A stretch of 15,821 bases of DNA from Bacillota bacterium (GCA_023399275.1 JAEWQH010000114.1:1-15821), one strand, 5' to 3'. Positions 1 through 7,016 are shown, numbered from the stretch's first letter. The notes: generated from the letters alone by a model not told the origin. Translations and numbers: made by a program.

Positions 1-366
1 CTCCAGCCCCATATGCGTGCCGCCATTGAGCTCGGCAGAGACGCCGGGGTCGGTGCCTACGATCTTGACGTTCTGGCCCGCGTAGCACACGCTGATAGCC
101 AGCTGGTCGCACACGCGGCGCGTGGCAAACGGCGCAAACGTCGTGACAAACGGGATATAGCCGTAGCTGGCCAGGCCCGCCGCGAGGGAGACCATGTTCG
201 CCTCGGCAACGCCGCAATCCAGCGCGCGCTCGGGAAACGCCGCGTGGACGCCCGTGGTTCCGCTGGCTTTGGCAAGGTCCGCGTCGACCAGCACAATGCG
301 GCTATCCTGCTCCATCATCTGTTTCAGCGAGGTGGAAAACACCTCGCGCATTTCACGGCTGCTCAT
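1..366 (-). CDS. Transketolase, C-terminal subunit (partial, runs off the left edge)
   Basis: The first 122 residues are visible; the stop lies outside the window. This is the pyrimidine-binding half of a two-subunit transketolase, which with the next gene would move a two-carbon ketol unit between sugar phosphates using thiamine diphosphate. Visible marks are VDADLAKASG near residues 27-36, the GVAEANM segment near residues 52-58 that carries the cofactor-activating glutamate, and the FVTTFAPFATRR block. The start ATG (364-366) overlaps the stop of the N-terminal subunit gene by 4 bases (ATGA), so the halves are translationally coupled. Family assignment is firm; the donor ketose is not known. 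Neighbouring sugar-import genes suggest a catabolic role rather than the housekeeping pentose phosphate pathway. Confidence 0.88.
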   Translation of the reverse strand, partial: MSSREMREVFSTSLKQMMEQDSRIVLVDADLAKASGTTGVHAAFPERALDCGVAEANMVSLAAGLASYGYIPFVTTFAPFATRRVCDQLAISVCYAGQNVKIVGTDPGVSAELNGGTHMGLE

Positions 367-1178
367 GCTTCACCTCGAATTTCTGCGATCGCGCGCGCCG
401 CGTCCTCCATGGAAAACGGCATGTTGTGGTTACCCGCGCCCTTGCTCTCGACGAACGACACGCCCTTGCCCTTGATCGTCTTTGCGATGATCATGGTCGG
501 TTTGTCCTGCGCCTTGGCGGCGAGGATCGCGCTGTCGATCTGATCGAAATCATGCCCGTCGATGACGATGGCATTCCAGTTGAAGCTGCGCCATTTTTCA
601 TCCAGCGGGGCGACGTCGTTGACCTCGCTGACGGTTCCGTCGATCTGTAGATTGTTGTAGTCCGTAAAGGCGATCAGGTTGCGAAGCTTGCGATTTCCGG
701 CGAACATGGCGGCTTCCCAAATCTGCCCTTCCTGCGACTCGCCGTCGCCGATGATGGCGTAGATCGTGGCATTGTCGCCCGCGAGCCGGGAACCGACCGC
801 CACGCCCACCGCGCAGGAGAACCCCTGCCCCAGGGAGCCGGTGGTCATGTCGATGCCGACGGTCTTGTGCATGTCGCAGTGGCTCGGCAGGTTGGTGCCC
901 GCGGCATTGAGCGTCAAGAGCTCTTCACGCGGGAAATAGCCGCGCACCGCCAGCGTAGCGTAGACGGCGGGGCCTGCGTGACCCTTGCTGACGATCAGCC
1001 GGTCGCGCCCCGGCATCTGGGGCCGCTGGGGGTCGATGTTCATGTGCTTGAAATACAGACTGCCGAGGATCTCCGTCAAAGAAAGGCAGCCGCCGATGTG
1101 CCCCACGCCGATGGCGCCGATGCAGCGGACGGTCTCTTCGCGGATCTCGCGGCAGATCGCAACTCTGTCCTGATTCAT
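363..1178 (-). CDS. Transketolase, N-terminal (thiamine-diphosphate binding) subunit
   Basis: A 271-residue protein forming the cofactor-binding half of a split transketolase. It shows the cofactor/metal motif GDGESQEGQ starting near residue 144 and ending at YNN (174-176), the GHIGG histidine near residue 27, SKGHAGP (64-70) and GSLGQGF (114-120). An ATG 15 bases upstream (1191-1193) is in frame, but it sits inside the ribosome binding site GGAAGGA (1185-1191) of the ATG at 1176-1178; that spacing of 6 bases makes the downstream ATG the better start. The gene has its own promoter and operator immediately upstream, although it follows the permease genes by only about 95 bases. The length is normal for this half-subunit family. 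The substrate cannot be read from the sequence. Confidence 0.92.
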   Translation of the reverse strand: MNQDRVAICREIREETVRCIGAIGVGHIGGCLSLTEILGSLYFKHMNIDPQRPQMPGRDRLIVSKGHAGPAVYATLAVRGYFPREELLTLNAAGTNLPSHCDMHKTVGIDMTTGSLGQGFSCAVGVAVGSRLAGDNATIYAIIGDGESQEGQIWEAAMFAGNRKLRNLIAFTDYNNLQIDGTVSEVNDVAPLDEKWRSFNWNAIVIDGHDFDQIDSAILAAKAQDKPTMIIAKTIKGKGVSFVESKGAGNHNMPFSMEDAARAIAEIRGEA

Positions 1179-1191
1179 AAGAATTCCTTCC

Positions 1192-1214
1192 ATTAATTAA
1201 GTGACTTAATCAAT
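1192..1214. promoter_or_regulatory. Palindromic operator overlapping the transketolase -10 box and start site
   Basis: A 23-bp dyad with a single mismatched pair outside its centre. The core is TTAAGT, one base, ACTTAA (1197-1209), flanked by ATTA and CAAT. It covers the -10 box edge, the expected transcription start and the leader up to the ribosome binding site, so a bound protein would block initiation. A related palindrome lies at 4701-4723. No regulator gene for it is visible in the window, and the protein family is not identified. Confidence 0.65.
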
Positions 1215-1240
1215 ATACACCGCAGCCCTACGGCTGTCAA
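1212..1240 (-). promoter_or_regulatory. Sigma-A promoter of the split transketolase genes
   Basis: On the minus strand a perfect -35 box TTGACA (1235-1240) is separated by exactly 17 bases from a -10 box TATATT (1212-1217). Transcription should begin near 1205, about 27 bases before the start codon. The last three bases of the -10 box are also the first bases of a 23-bp palindrome, the classic layout of a repressor-controlled promoter. Confidence 0.8.
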
Positions 1241-1273
1241 TAGGCTTTCGCAAAAAGCTTTTGCAAAAACGCT

Positions 1274-2146
1274 TCAGCCCTTGACCGCACCGCTGGTGAG
1301 GCCCGAGACGATCTGTTTTTGGAAGATCATGTAGCCGACGATGCTCGGTACGATGCTGATGACGATGGCTGCATACATCGAGACGAAGTCGGTGGAAAAC
1401 TGGTTGGTAAAGTAGCGGATGCCAAGCTGGATGGTGCGCACGTTTTGCGACGAAGTCAAGAGGTTTGCAAACACAAACTCGTTCCAACAGGTCAAAAACT
1501 GAAACGTCGCCGCGGTGACAAGCCCGTTTCGCGACAGCGGCAGGATGATGCGGAAATACCGCCCGAAGAAGCCGCAGCCGTCGATATACGCGGCCTCCTC
1601 GATCTCGTGCGAGAGGCTGTCCATCAACCCACGGATGATGAATGTGGACATCGGGATGCCGATGGCGCTGTAGAGCAGGATGAGGCCCGCGTGCGTGTCG
1701 TACAACCCGATCTTGCTGATGATGACGAAATACGGCACCATCAGCGCATTGAGCGGCACGAGGATGCCCGCGGCGAAAAACGTGAAGATAGCCTCGCGTC
1801 CCTTAAAGCGGAAGCGCGAGAGACAGTATGCGAGCATGCTCGCGCAGAGCACGTTGAGCACGGTGGAGATTCCGCCGATGAGGATGGAGTTGCCCATCAT
1901 CTTGATGAGCCCAGACACCTTCAGCGCATTGACATAGTTAGAGATCTGCCATACCGCGGGGAGCGAAAAGGGGTCTGCAAACAGCTCGGTGTTCGTCTTA
2001 AACGACGAGATGAACAGCCAGATGAGCGGAAAGAGCGTGTACAGCGCAAAGTAGATCATCAGGATCCACTTCAGCACGCCGCCGAGCCCTGCCTTAAACG
2101 CGTCCGCCGGGCGCAGATAGGTCTTGTGGTGGTGTTTTTTTGCCAT
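1274..2146 (-). CDS. Carbohydrate ABC transporter permease, MalG-type (CUT1)
   Basis: A 290-residue inner-membrane permease subunit. A basic, histidine-rich N-terminus (KKHHHK) is followed by about six hydrophobic segments. The EAA loop that docks the ATPase is clear near residues 183-205 (EEAAYIDGCG followed by ILPLS). The start is supported by GGGAGGAA about 8 bases upstream of the ATG. It begins 15 bases after the stop of the MalF-type permease, so the two are one transcript. Together with the upstream lipoprotein they form a sugar importer, probably for a di- or oligosaccharide or a modified monosaccharide. No ATPase gene follows; a shared MsmX-type ATPase elsewhere is the usual solution in Bacillota. 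Confidence 0.92.
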   Translation of the reverse strand: MAKKHHHKTYLRPADAFKAGLGGVLKWILMIYFALYTLFPLIWLFISSFKTNTELFADPFSLPAVWQISNYVNALKVSGLIKMMGNSILIGGISTVLNVLCASMLAYCLSRFRFKGREAIFTFFAAGILVPLNALMVPYFVIISKIGLYDTHAGLILLYSAIGIPMSTFIIRGLMDSLSHEIEEAAYIDGCGFFGRYFRIILPLSRNGLVTAATFQFLTCWNEFVFANLLTSSQNVRTIQLGIRYFTNQFSTDFVSMYAAIVISIVPSIVGYMIFQKQIVSGLTSGAVKG

Positions 2147-2161
2147 ACGCGTGTTCCTCCC

Positions 2162-3040
2162 TTACTTACGGCGCTTGCGCTCGATCTGAAAGAGCGCGCG
2201 TATGCCGAGGATAACGATGACGCCTACGCAGATGAGCATGACGGAGGCGGCGTTTGCCGGGCCGTAGCGCGTGTTTTGAATCTGCTTGTAGAGGTAGAGC
2301 ACCATGGTGCTCGTGCGGTTGGCCGGCCCGCCGTTGGTGAGCAGGTAGACCTGCTCAAACTGCCGCAGCCCCATGACGGCAGCAAGCGTCATGCAGGTGA
2401 GGATGCTGCTTTTGATCATAGGCAGCGAGATGAACCATGCCTGCTGGATCCTGCTCGCGCCGTCGATCTCCGCAGCCTCGTAGAAATCGCGATCGACGCC
2501 CGAGAGGTCCGACATCACGATAACCATATAGTAGCCGATGTAGAAGACCCAGTAGATCAGCAGCGCAGGCAGCGCGGTATTGAGCGTGCCAAGCCAGTTG
2601 ATCGCCAGGTCTCCCCTGCCGATCACGCGCAAAAAGCCGTTGATGAGCCCGTACTCGCTGTTGTACATCGCCGACCAGAGCATCGCAAGCGCGATGCCGG
2701 AGATGACCTGCGGAAAAAAGTAAACGGTGCGGAAGAATTTCCAGCCCCGCGGTTTTCGATTGAGGATGAGCGCCATGAGGACGGAGAGCGGAACCTGCAC
2801 GCAGGCCGCCACCAGCGCCCAGAGGACGTTGTTGATCACGCTGCGGCGAAAGACCGGGTCCTTCCAGATGGTGATGTAGTTTTTCACGCCGACAAACGAC
2901 GCCGCCGACATGCCGTTCCACTGGAATAAGCTGACGACGAGCACGTAGGCCACCGGTATGAGGAAGAACAGGACGAACAGCACGAGCGCCGGCGTCATGA
3001 AGAGCGCCATACCGAGGCGGTCTTTTTTCGTTGGCTTCAT
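2162..3040 (-). CDS. Carbohydrate ABC transporter permease, MalF-type (CUT1)
   Basis: A 292-residue membrane permease. The first transmembrane segment (about residues 12-38) follows a short lysine-rich cytoplasmic tail, and the EAA loop is at about residues 188-210 (YEAAEIDGAS followed by SLPMIKS). I chose the ATG at 3038-3040 because the peptide then begins MKPTKKDR directly before the first membrane span, as in the family. The open frame extends to 3118, but the extra residues are unlike the family and lie in a stem-loop. A purine-rich GGAAGGGA sits about 11 bases upstream. The gene is separated from the binding-protein gene by 141 bases containing a large hairpin, and it pairs with the MalG-type subunit downstream. 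Confidence 0.9.
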   Translation of the reverse strand: MKPTKKDRLGMALFMTPALVLFVLFFLIPVAYVLVVSLFQWNGMSAASFVGVKNYITIWKDPVFRRSVINNVLWALVAACVQVPLSVLMALILNRKPRGWKFFRTVYFFPQVISGIALAMLWSAMYNSEYGLINGFLRVIGRGDLAINWLGTLNTALPALLIYWVFYIGYYMVIVMSDLSGVDRDFYEAAEIDGASRIQQAWFISLPMIKSSILTCMTLAAVMGLRQFEQVYLLTNGGPANRTSTMVLYLYKQIQNTRYGPANAASVMLICVGVIVILGIRALFQIERKRRK

Positions 3041-3098
3041 AATGATTTCGATCCCTTCCGTGATTGTGGGATATTTCTCCTGCGGTGCTTTGGCAGGA

Positions 3099-3144
3099 AG
3101 CCGCCGGGCGCATTCCATCGGATGGCTGAATGCGACCGGCGGCT
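3099..3144 (-). promoter_or_regulatory. Large intercistronic stem-loop between binding-protein and permease genes
   Basis: Two 17-base arms (3099-3115 and 3128-3144) pair with one mismatch around a 12-base loop. There is no run of T after the hairpin on the minus strand, so it is not a full terminator. In binding-protein transport operons such a structure commonly protects the 3' end of the abundant binding-protein message or lowers read-through into the permease genes. The role here is inferred from position. Confidence 0.65.
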
Positions 3145-3181
3145 CGTTATGACAAGGAATGTGTTCGTTCAGGGGTTGCGG

Positions 3182-4528
3182 TTACTCGCCGGCCGCCTTG
3201 AGCAGATCCACAAATCCCTGCGCGTCCACCGTGCCGAGCACCAGCTCGTCCAGCGCCGCGGGCAGCGCGTTGCCGACCGCCGTGGGCATGCTGTCGTTGA
3301 AGTGCTTCACGATATACGGCGCGCTGTTTGCGGCGGCAAGCAGATCCTGCTTGATCTGGATGTCGTTGGGGTTGCTATCCAGCTTCACAAAGAACGTGGC
3401 GCCGGAGGATTCCGCGAGCTTGTAGAGCCACTCCGGCTGGTTGATGAACTTGTAGAACTCAACCACCGCGGCCGCCTTGTCCGGGTCGGTCTGCACGCCG
3501 GCGCACAGATATGCCTGCACCGTGCCGGCCATGCCGCCGTAGGTACCCTTGCCGCCGGTGTATTCGGGCGGGAGCGCGAACTTGACCTTGGAGCCGAGGT
3601 CGTTGATGCCCTCCGAGGCAAAGCGCGGGAGGAACCACGGGCCGTTGGTGTAGACCGCTGCCTCAAAGTTGAGGAAGTGGCCGTTGACAACCGCGGCGCC
3701 TGCGCCGACTGCATCGCCGGAGGTGTAGTCAAACATCTTCTTGAGCACTTCCGCCGCCTGCACGAAAGCCGGATCATCCAGCCCGTTGGTGTAGACGTCC
3801 GGTCCGCCGATGGCGAGCAGGATCTGCGAATACCAGAGCATGCTGGTCCAGGCGTTTTCACCCGTCATCAGCGGGAAGGCGATCACGCCCTGCGCCTTGA
3901 GCGCGTCCGCCATGACGAAGAGCTCGTCATAGGTCTTGGGGAATTCCGTGTAGCCGGCCTTCTCGAGCAGCTCGCTGTTGTAGTAGAGGCCGAACACCGC
4001 GCTTTCGTACGGGATGGCGATGATCTGTCCGTTCACGGCCGCATCCGACAGCGCGCCTTCGCTATAGAGCGCGCCCCACTCGGTGCCGTCGAGATACGGA
4101 GAAAAATCCATCAGCTTCCCGGAGCCGGCAAGGTCCGAGAGCTTGAAGGTGCCGTCCACGGAGAAGAGATCCGGCGCCTGACCGGCGGAGAGCATGGTGC
4201 GGATCTTGTCGCGGTAGGCCTGATAGTCCGTCTGTTCTTCGATGACGACCTTGGCGCGTCCCGCGTATTCCGCGTTGAACGCCTCGACCATCTCGCCGAA
4301 GACCGCGGCTTTGGAGTCGGTACCGACCCAGATGCAGGGGAAGTTCAGCGTGACTTCCGACGCCGGGTTGAAGCCCTCCTGCGCGGCGGGCGCTTCCGTT
4401 GCCGCTTCGGTTGCGGCGGGTTCCGTCGCCGGCGCTTCGGTCGCGGCCGGTTCTGCAGCCGGCGCGGCGCAGGCAAAGGCGGTTACCGCCAGCGTCAGAG
4501 CCAAAATGAGTGCCAGGATTTTTTTCAT
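3182..4528 (-). CDS. Sugar ABC transporter solute-binding lipoprotein (family 1 type)
   Basis: A 448-residue extracellular binding protein that captures the sugar and delivers it to the two permeases. The N-terminus MKK is followed by a hydrophobic stretch and a cysteine at residue 20 (AVTAFAC), a loose lipobox. A low-complexity Ala/Pro/Thr/Glu linker (about residues 21-51) follows, and then the globular domain. Typical binding-protein features are the repeated FNAEYAGR-like start of lobe 1, a central segment reading FPLMTGENAW and a C-terminal FYKFINQPEW. The frame extends upstream to 4699, but the ATG at 4526-4528 is preceded by GGAGGAT at about 11 bases and by the signal peptide logic. It is the first gene of the importer operon, behind a divergent control region. 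The ligand is unknown. Confidence 0.92.
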   Translation of the reverse strand: MKKILALILALTLAVTAFACAAPAAEPAATEAPATEPAATEAATEAPAAQEGFNPASEVTLNFPCIWVGTDSKAAVFGEMVEAFNAEYAGRAKVVIEEQTDYQAYRDKIRTMLSAGQAPDLFSVDGTFKLSDLAGSGKLMDFSPYLDGTEWGALYSEGALSDAAVNGQIIAIPYESAVFGLYYNSELLEKAGYTEFPKTYDELFVMADALKAQGVIAFPLMTGENAWTSMLWYSQILLAIGGPDVYTNGLDDPAFVQAAEVLKKMFDYTSGDAVGAGAAVVNGHFLNFEAAVYTNGPWFLPRFASEGINDLGSKVKFALPPEYTGGKGTYGGMAGTVQAYLCAGVQTDPDKAAAVVEFYKFINQPEWLYKLAESSGATFFVKLDSNPNDIQIKQDLLAAANSAPYIVKHFNDSMPTAVGNALPAALDELVLGTVDAQGFVDLLKAAGE

Positions 4529-4700
4529 TTCGATCGTATCCTCCTCGTTCCTTTTTTCTTTATGAATGCCGCGTGGGCATTTACAAGCTGTTTTGACGAG
4601 CGCCGCAGGCTGCGGCGTGGGGATGCGGTGGATTCCCGTCGCGTTCAAGAGCTGCAAGGTCGGAGTCGCAACCCCGGAGATGAAGACCGAACGCGTCACA

Positions 4701-4723
4701 ATTGTTTAATGCGATTAAATAAT
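4701..4723. promoter_or_regulatory. Second copy of the palindromic operator
   Basis: A 23-bp dyad with TTTAAT and ATTAAA arms around GCG and matching ATT/AAT outer ends. Aligned with the minus strand of 1192-1214, 17 of 23 positions agree: ATTG at one end, two TTAA cores separated by five bases with a central C, and TAAT at the other end. It lies in the importer leader, about 90-115 bases downstream of the predicted importer start, where a bound protein could act as a roadblock, or it may serve an unrecognised nearer promoter. Confidence 0.6.
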
Positions 4724-4802
4724 GAGTGAAAAATAATGGAGCTTTCGGCTCGTTGATCCGTTGGAACGTACTTTTTTCATAAGATACTGGAAATTAATCT
4801 GA

Positions 4803-4867
4803 ATTTTTCAACTGACAGAATGATTTTATACTGCTTTTTCGATTCTGTAAACTGGTTTTTGAAAAAT
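4803..4867. repeat. Nested inverted repeats centred on the importer promoter
   Basis: An outer 9-bp pair (ATTTTTCAA at 4803-4811, TTGAAAAAT at 4859-4867) encloses an inner 7-bp pair (ACAGAAT at 4815-4821, ATTCTGT at 4842-4848). The inner right arm overlaps the -35 box and the inner left arm touches the expected start site of the minus-strand promoter. These may be paired regulator half-sites; AT-richness makes the outer pair less significant. Confidence 0.4.
4823..4851 (-). promoter_or_regulatory. Promoter of the importer operon
   Basis: On the minus strand, TTTACA (4846-4851, five of six to consensus) and TAAAAT (4823-4828, five of six) are separated by 17 bases. Transcription would start near 4815, leaving a leader of roughly 290 bases before the binding-protein gene. 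It is the best-scoring hexamer pair by eye in this region. Confidence 0.6.
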
Positions 4868-4888
4868 ATTTTAACTCTTTTAACTTTT
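4866..4888. promoter_or_regulatory. Possible third, weaker operator copy
   Basis: TTAA (4871-4874) and TTAA (4880-4883) are again separated by five bases with a central C, as in the two clear palindromes, but the outer ends match poorly. It lies just upstream of the -35 box of the NagA-like operon. The surrounding AT-rich sequence makes a chance match quite possible. Confidence 0.25.
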
Positions 4889-4892
4889 ACCC

Positions 4893-4920
4893 TTGCATTT
4901 TTTGCTCAATCGGCTACTAT
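4893..4920 (+). promoter_or_regulatory. Likely promoter of the nagA-like operon
   Basis: TTGCAT (4893-4898) and TACTAT (4915-4920) are 16 bases apart; TATAAC at 4918-4923 is an alternative -10 box. Both hexamers are only moderate matches, consistent with a regulated promoter. The start would be near 4927, about 75 bases before the first gene. Confidence 0.45.
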
Positions 4921-5001
4921 AACAGTTGAGCGCGGGCGCTCCCGTGCGCGCTTCCCGGCCGTTTCAGCGGCGGGACAAGGCAGATCGAAAGGGAACCCGC
5001 A

Positions 5002-6183
5002 ATGGACATCATACACGCAAACGTGTTATCCGGCGGCGTGCTGCTGGAGGATTACGGCGTCCGCTGCGAGGGCGGGCGCATCGTCTCGCTCGCTCCGATG
5101 GCGCGGTTTGTGCCGTCCGGCGCGCGCGTGCTCGACGCAGGCGGGCAGATCGCCTGCGCGGGGTATATCGACCAGCATACGCACGGCGCCGCAGGATACG
5201 ACGCCATGGATGCAACGCAGGAGGCGATGGACGCCATCAGCCGCCACCACCTCGCAACCGGCGTTACGTCGTTTTTGCCGACTACCATGACCGCGGCGCC
5301 GGATGAGACGGCACACATGCTGTCGTTTCTTTCGCAATACGAGCCGCCGGTGCCCGTTGAAATCACGGGGGTTCATATGGAGGGGCCGTTTCTCTCGCAT
5401 GGCAATCGCGGCGCGCACCCGGAGCGGCTGCTGACGCTGCCGGATGCGGCGTGGCGCACGCTGATCGGGCGCTTTGGCAGACTTGTGCGACTCATCACCG
5501 TCTCGCCGGAGCTGCCAGGCATGCCGGCATTCATCCGCTGGTGCGTTTCGCGCGGCATCGTCGTCTCCGGCGGACATGACGAGGGCTATGACGAGGCGAT
5601 CCTCCCAGCGATCGACGCGGGCATGCGCTCGGTGACGCATATCTTCTGCTGCACCTCGGGCATCACGCGCTCAGGCTCTCCGCGCAAGCGGCTGGGGCTC
5701 ACCGAGATCGGCCTGCTGGACGACCGGCTTTACGCCGAAGCCATTGCGGACGGAAACGGCGTGCCGCACGCGCTGCTGCCGCTGCTCTTTCGCGCCAAGG
5801 GCCGGGATCGCGTGATCTTCGTCTCGGACAGCATGCGCGCCACGGGTCTCATGCCCGGGCGCTACCGCCTCGGCGGCGCGGAGGACGGTGTGGACGTGGA
5901 TGTAACAGCGGACGCCGCGATCCTGCACGGGCAACCCCTCTATGCGGGCAGCATCGCGCCCGTTTCGCAGATGGTTGCAGACGCAGTGCAAAAGAGCGGC
6001 ATCCCGCTCACCGACGCACTGCTTGCCGCAACGAAAAACCCAGCCGCGCTGCTGCGGCTCAACGACCGGGGAGACATCGCGCCTGGATACCGGGATGCAA
6101 TCAACCTGCTTTCGACGGACGGGACGCTGGCGTGCACCGTCGTTTCCGGACGCATATTTGAAAAGGGAGTGGAGAAGACATGA
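5002..6183 (+). CDS. nagA: N-acetylglucosamine-6-phosphate deacetylase-like amidohydrolase (NagA family)
   Basis: A 393-residue cytoplasmic amidohydrolase, normal in length for NagA, which removes acetate from GlcNAc-6-phosphate. Family marks are DQHTHG (57-62), HMEGPF (125-130), RGAH (136-139), GGH (190-192), THIF (212-215) and SDSMRATG (275-282) carrying the catalytic aspartate D276. Residues equivalent to the E. coli metal ligands (E127, H192, H213) are present. Two substrate-contact positions differ from E. coli as I align it: the HLFN asparagine is cysteine (C216), and the DG-x-H histidine is glycine (DGNG, 250-253). The deacetylase fold and chemistry are likely, but the N-acyl sugar phosphate may not be GlcNAc-6-P. 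AAAGGG about 9 bases upstream supports the start. The stop overlaps the next gene by 4 bases. Confidence 0.82.
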   Translation: MDIIHANVLSGGVLLEDYGVRCEGGRIVSLAPMARFVPSGARVLDAGGQIACAGYIDQHTHGAAGYDAMDATQEAMDAISRHHLATGVTSFLPTTMTAAPDETAHMLSFLSQYEPPVPVEITGVHMEGPFLSHGNRGAHPERLLTLPDAAWRTLIGRFGRLVRLITVSPELPGMPAFIRWCVSRGIVVSGGHDEGYDEAILPAIDAGMRSVTHIFCCTSGITRSGSPRKRLGLTEIGLLDDRLYAEAIADGNGVPHALLPLLFRAKGRDRVIFVSDSMRATGLMPGRYRLGGAEDGVDVDVTADAAILHGQPLYAGSIAPVSQMVADAVQKSGIPLTDALLAATKNPAALLRLNDRGDIAPGYRDAINLLSTDGTLACTVVSGRIFEKGVEKT

Positions 6184-7004
6184 CATATGAACACGTGACC
6201 CGCGAGGAATTGCTGGCAAACACGAAGATCCCCATCCGCGTGGTGGAGACCGAGGACGCGCTCTATGCAGACATGGCTTTAACCATGCTCGCAGGCATAG
6301 AGGAGAACAACGCGCATGGCAAAAACACCGTATACATCGTCCCCGTCGGTCCCGTGGGTCAGTATCGCATACTGGCCGAGCAGGTCAACGCAAGGAATAT
6401 CGATTTGAGCCGCGTGTATTTCATCAATATGGATGAATACCTCGACGAAACCGGCGCGCCCATCCCGCCCACGCATCCGCTCTCGTTTGCGGCGTTTATG
6501 GACCGCGAGTGGTATGCGCGCGTGGACATGCCGCGTGAAAACCGCATTTTCCCCGCCCCCGGTCGGGAGGGGGATATCGCCTCCGCCATCGATCGCCTCG
6601 GCGGCGTGGATATCTCGTTCGGCGGAATCGGCATCAACGGGCACATCGCCTTCAACGAGCCGCCGGAAGCGGACGAGTCGCTTTCCGACGAGGAGTTTGC
6701 GCTGCTGCCCAGCCGCTCGCTCACGCTCACGCGCGAAACGCGCACGATCAACGCCGTGACCGCCGCAAGCGGCTACATCGACTATATCCCGCGCCGCTGC
6801 GTCACCATCGGCATGCGCGAGATCCTCTCGGCGCGCAAGGTTCGCTTTTATATGAACCGCGTGTGGCAAAAGGGCATCGTGCGCAAGATCGCGCTCGGGC
6901 CTGTGTCGCGCTTTGCGCCCGCGTCGTTTTTCCAGACGCATCCGGATGCGCTTTTAACGATCACGTCGTATGTCGCCGAGCCACCGGTCGGCCGGCTTCA
7001 ATAG
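6180..7004 (+). CDS. Glucosamine-6-phosphate deaminase/isomerase-like protein (NagB family)
   Basis: A 274-residue cytoplasmic sugar-phosphate isomerase/deaminase. It starts on the ATGA that ends the NagA-like gene. Family motifs are NMDEYL (83-88) with the catalytic-type aspartate D85, and GIGINGHIAFNEP (149-161) with H155 and E160. In E. coli NagB the position of N153 is an aspartate (D141 of the DGHIAFNEP motif), so a catalytic residue is changed. The phosphate-loop region (VPVGPVGQY, 54-62) and the GHNKA-like segment (NRVWQK) also depart from classic NagB. With NagA alongside, the natural reading is ammonia release from an amino sugar phosphate, but an isomerase without deamination, or a different amino sugar, is equally possible. 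Confidence 0.8.
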   Translation: MTYEHVTREELLANTKIPIRVVETEDALYADMALTMLAGIEENNAHGKNTVYIVPVGPVGQYRILAEQVNARNIDLSRVYFINMDEYLDETGAPIPPTHPLSFAAFMDREWYARVDMPRENRIFPAPGREGDIASAIDRLGGVDISFGGIGINGHIAFNEPPEADESLSDEEFALLPSRSLTLTRETRTINAVTAASGYIDYIPRRCVTIGMREILSARKVRFYMNRVWQKGIVRKIALGPVSRFAPASFFQTHPDALLTITSYVAEPPVGRLQ

Positions 7005-7016
7005 GGAGGGCTTCGA

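Larger units (their letters stand above)
4529..5001. promoter_or_regulatory. Divergent control region between the importer operon and the amino-sugar operon
   Basis: This gene-free 473-base stretch is strikingly AT-rich from about 4690 to 4925 against GC-rich flanks. It holds a minus-strand promoter for the importer, a plus-strand promoter for the NagA-like operon, a palindrome shared with the transketolase promoter and a nested dyad. The importer leader is long (about 290 bases from the predicted start). It contains a tight 7-bp hairpin (4601-4617, CGCCGCA with a 3-base loop) but no T-run and no riboswitch class that I recognise. Confidence 0.7.

Noticed and set aside
1179..1193. Upstream ATG for the transketolase N-terminal subunit.
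   Set aside because: It lies within the ribosome binding site of the downstream ATG and lacks its own.
1250..1264. Hairpin-like GCAAAAAGCTTTTGC as terminator of the importer operon.
   Set aside because: The stem is short and AT-rich with no T-run after it, so read-through into the transketolase genes remains possible.
1319..2929. A 536-codon open frame on the plus strand across the permease genes.
   Set aside because: It is a shadow of two certain permease genes; its translation is rich in Arg, His and Asp with no family motif and no ribosome binding site.
3041..3118. N-terminal extension of the MalF-type permease.
   Set aside because: The added residues are not family-like and overlap the intercistronic hairpin region.
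3122..4729. A 535-codon plus-strand open frame opposite the binding-protein gene.
   Set aside because: It mirrors the GC-rich codon use of the real minus-strand lipoprotein gene and has no recognisable domain.
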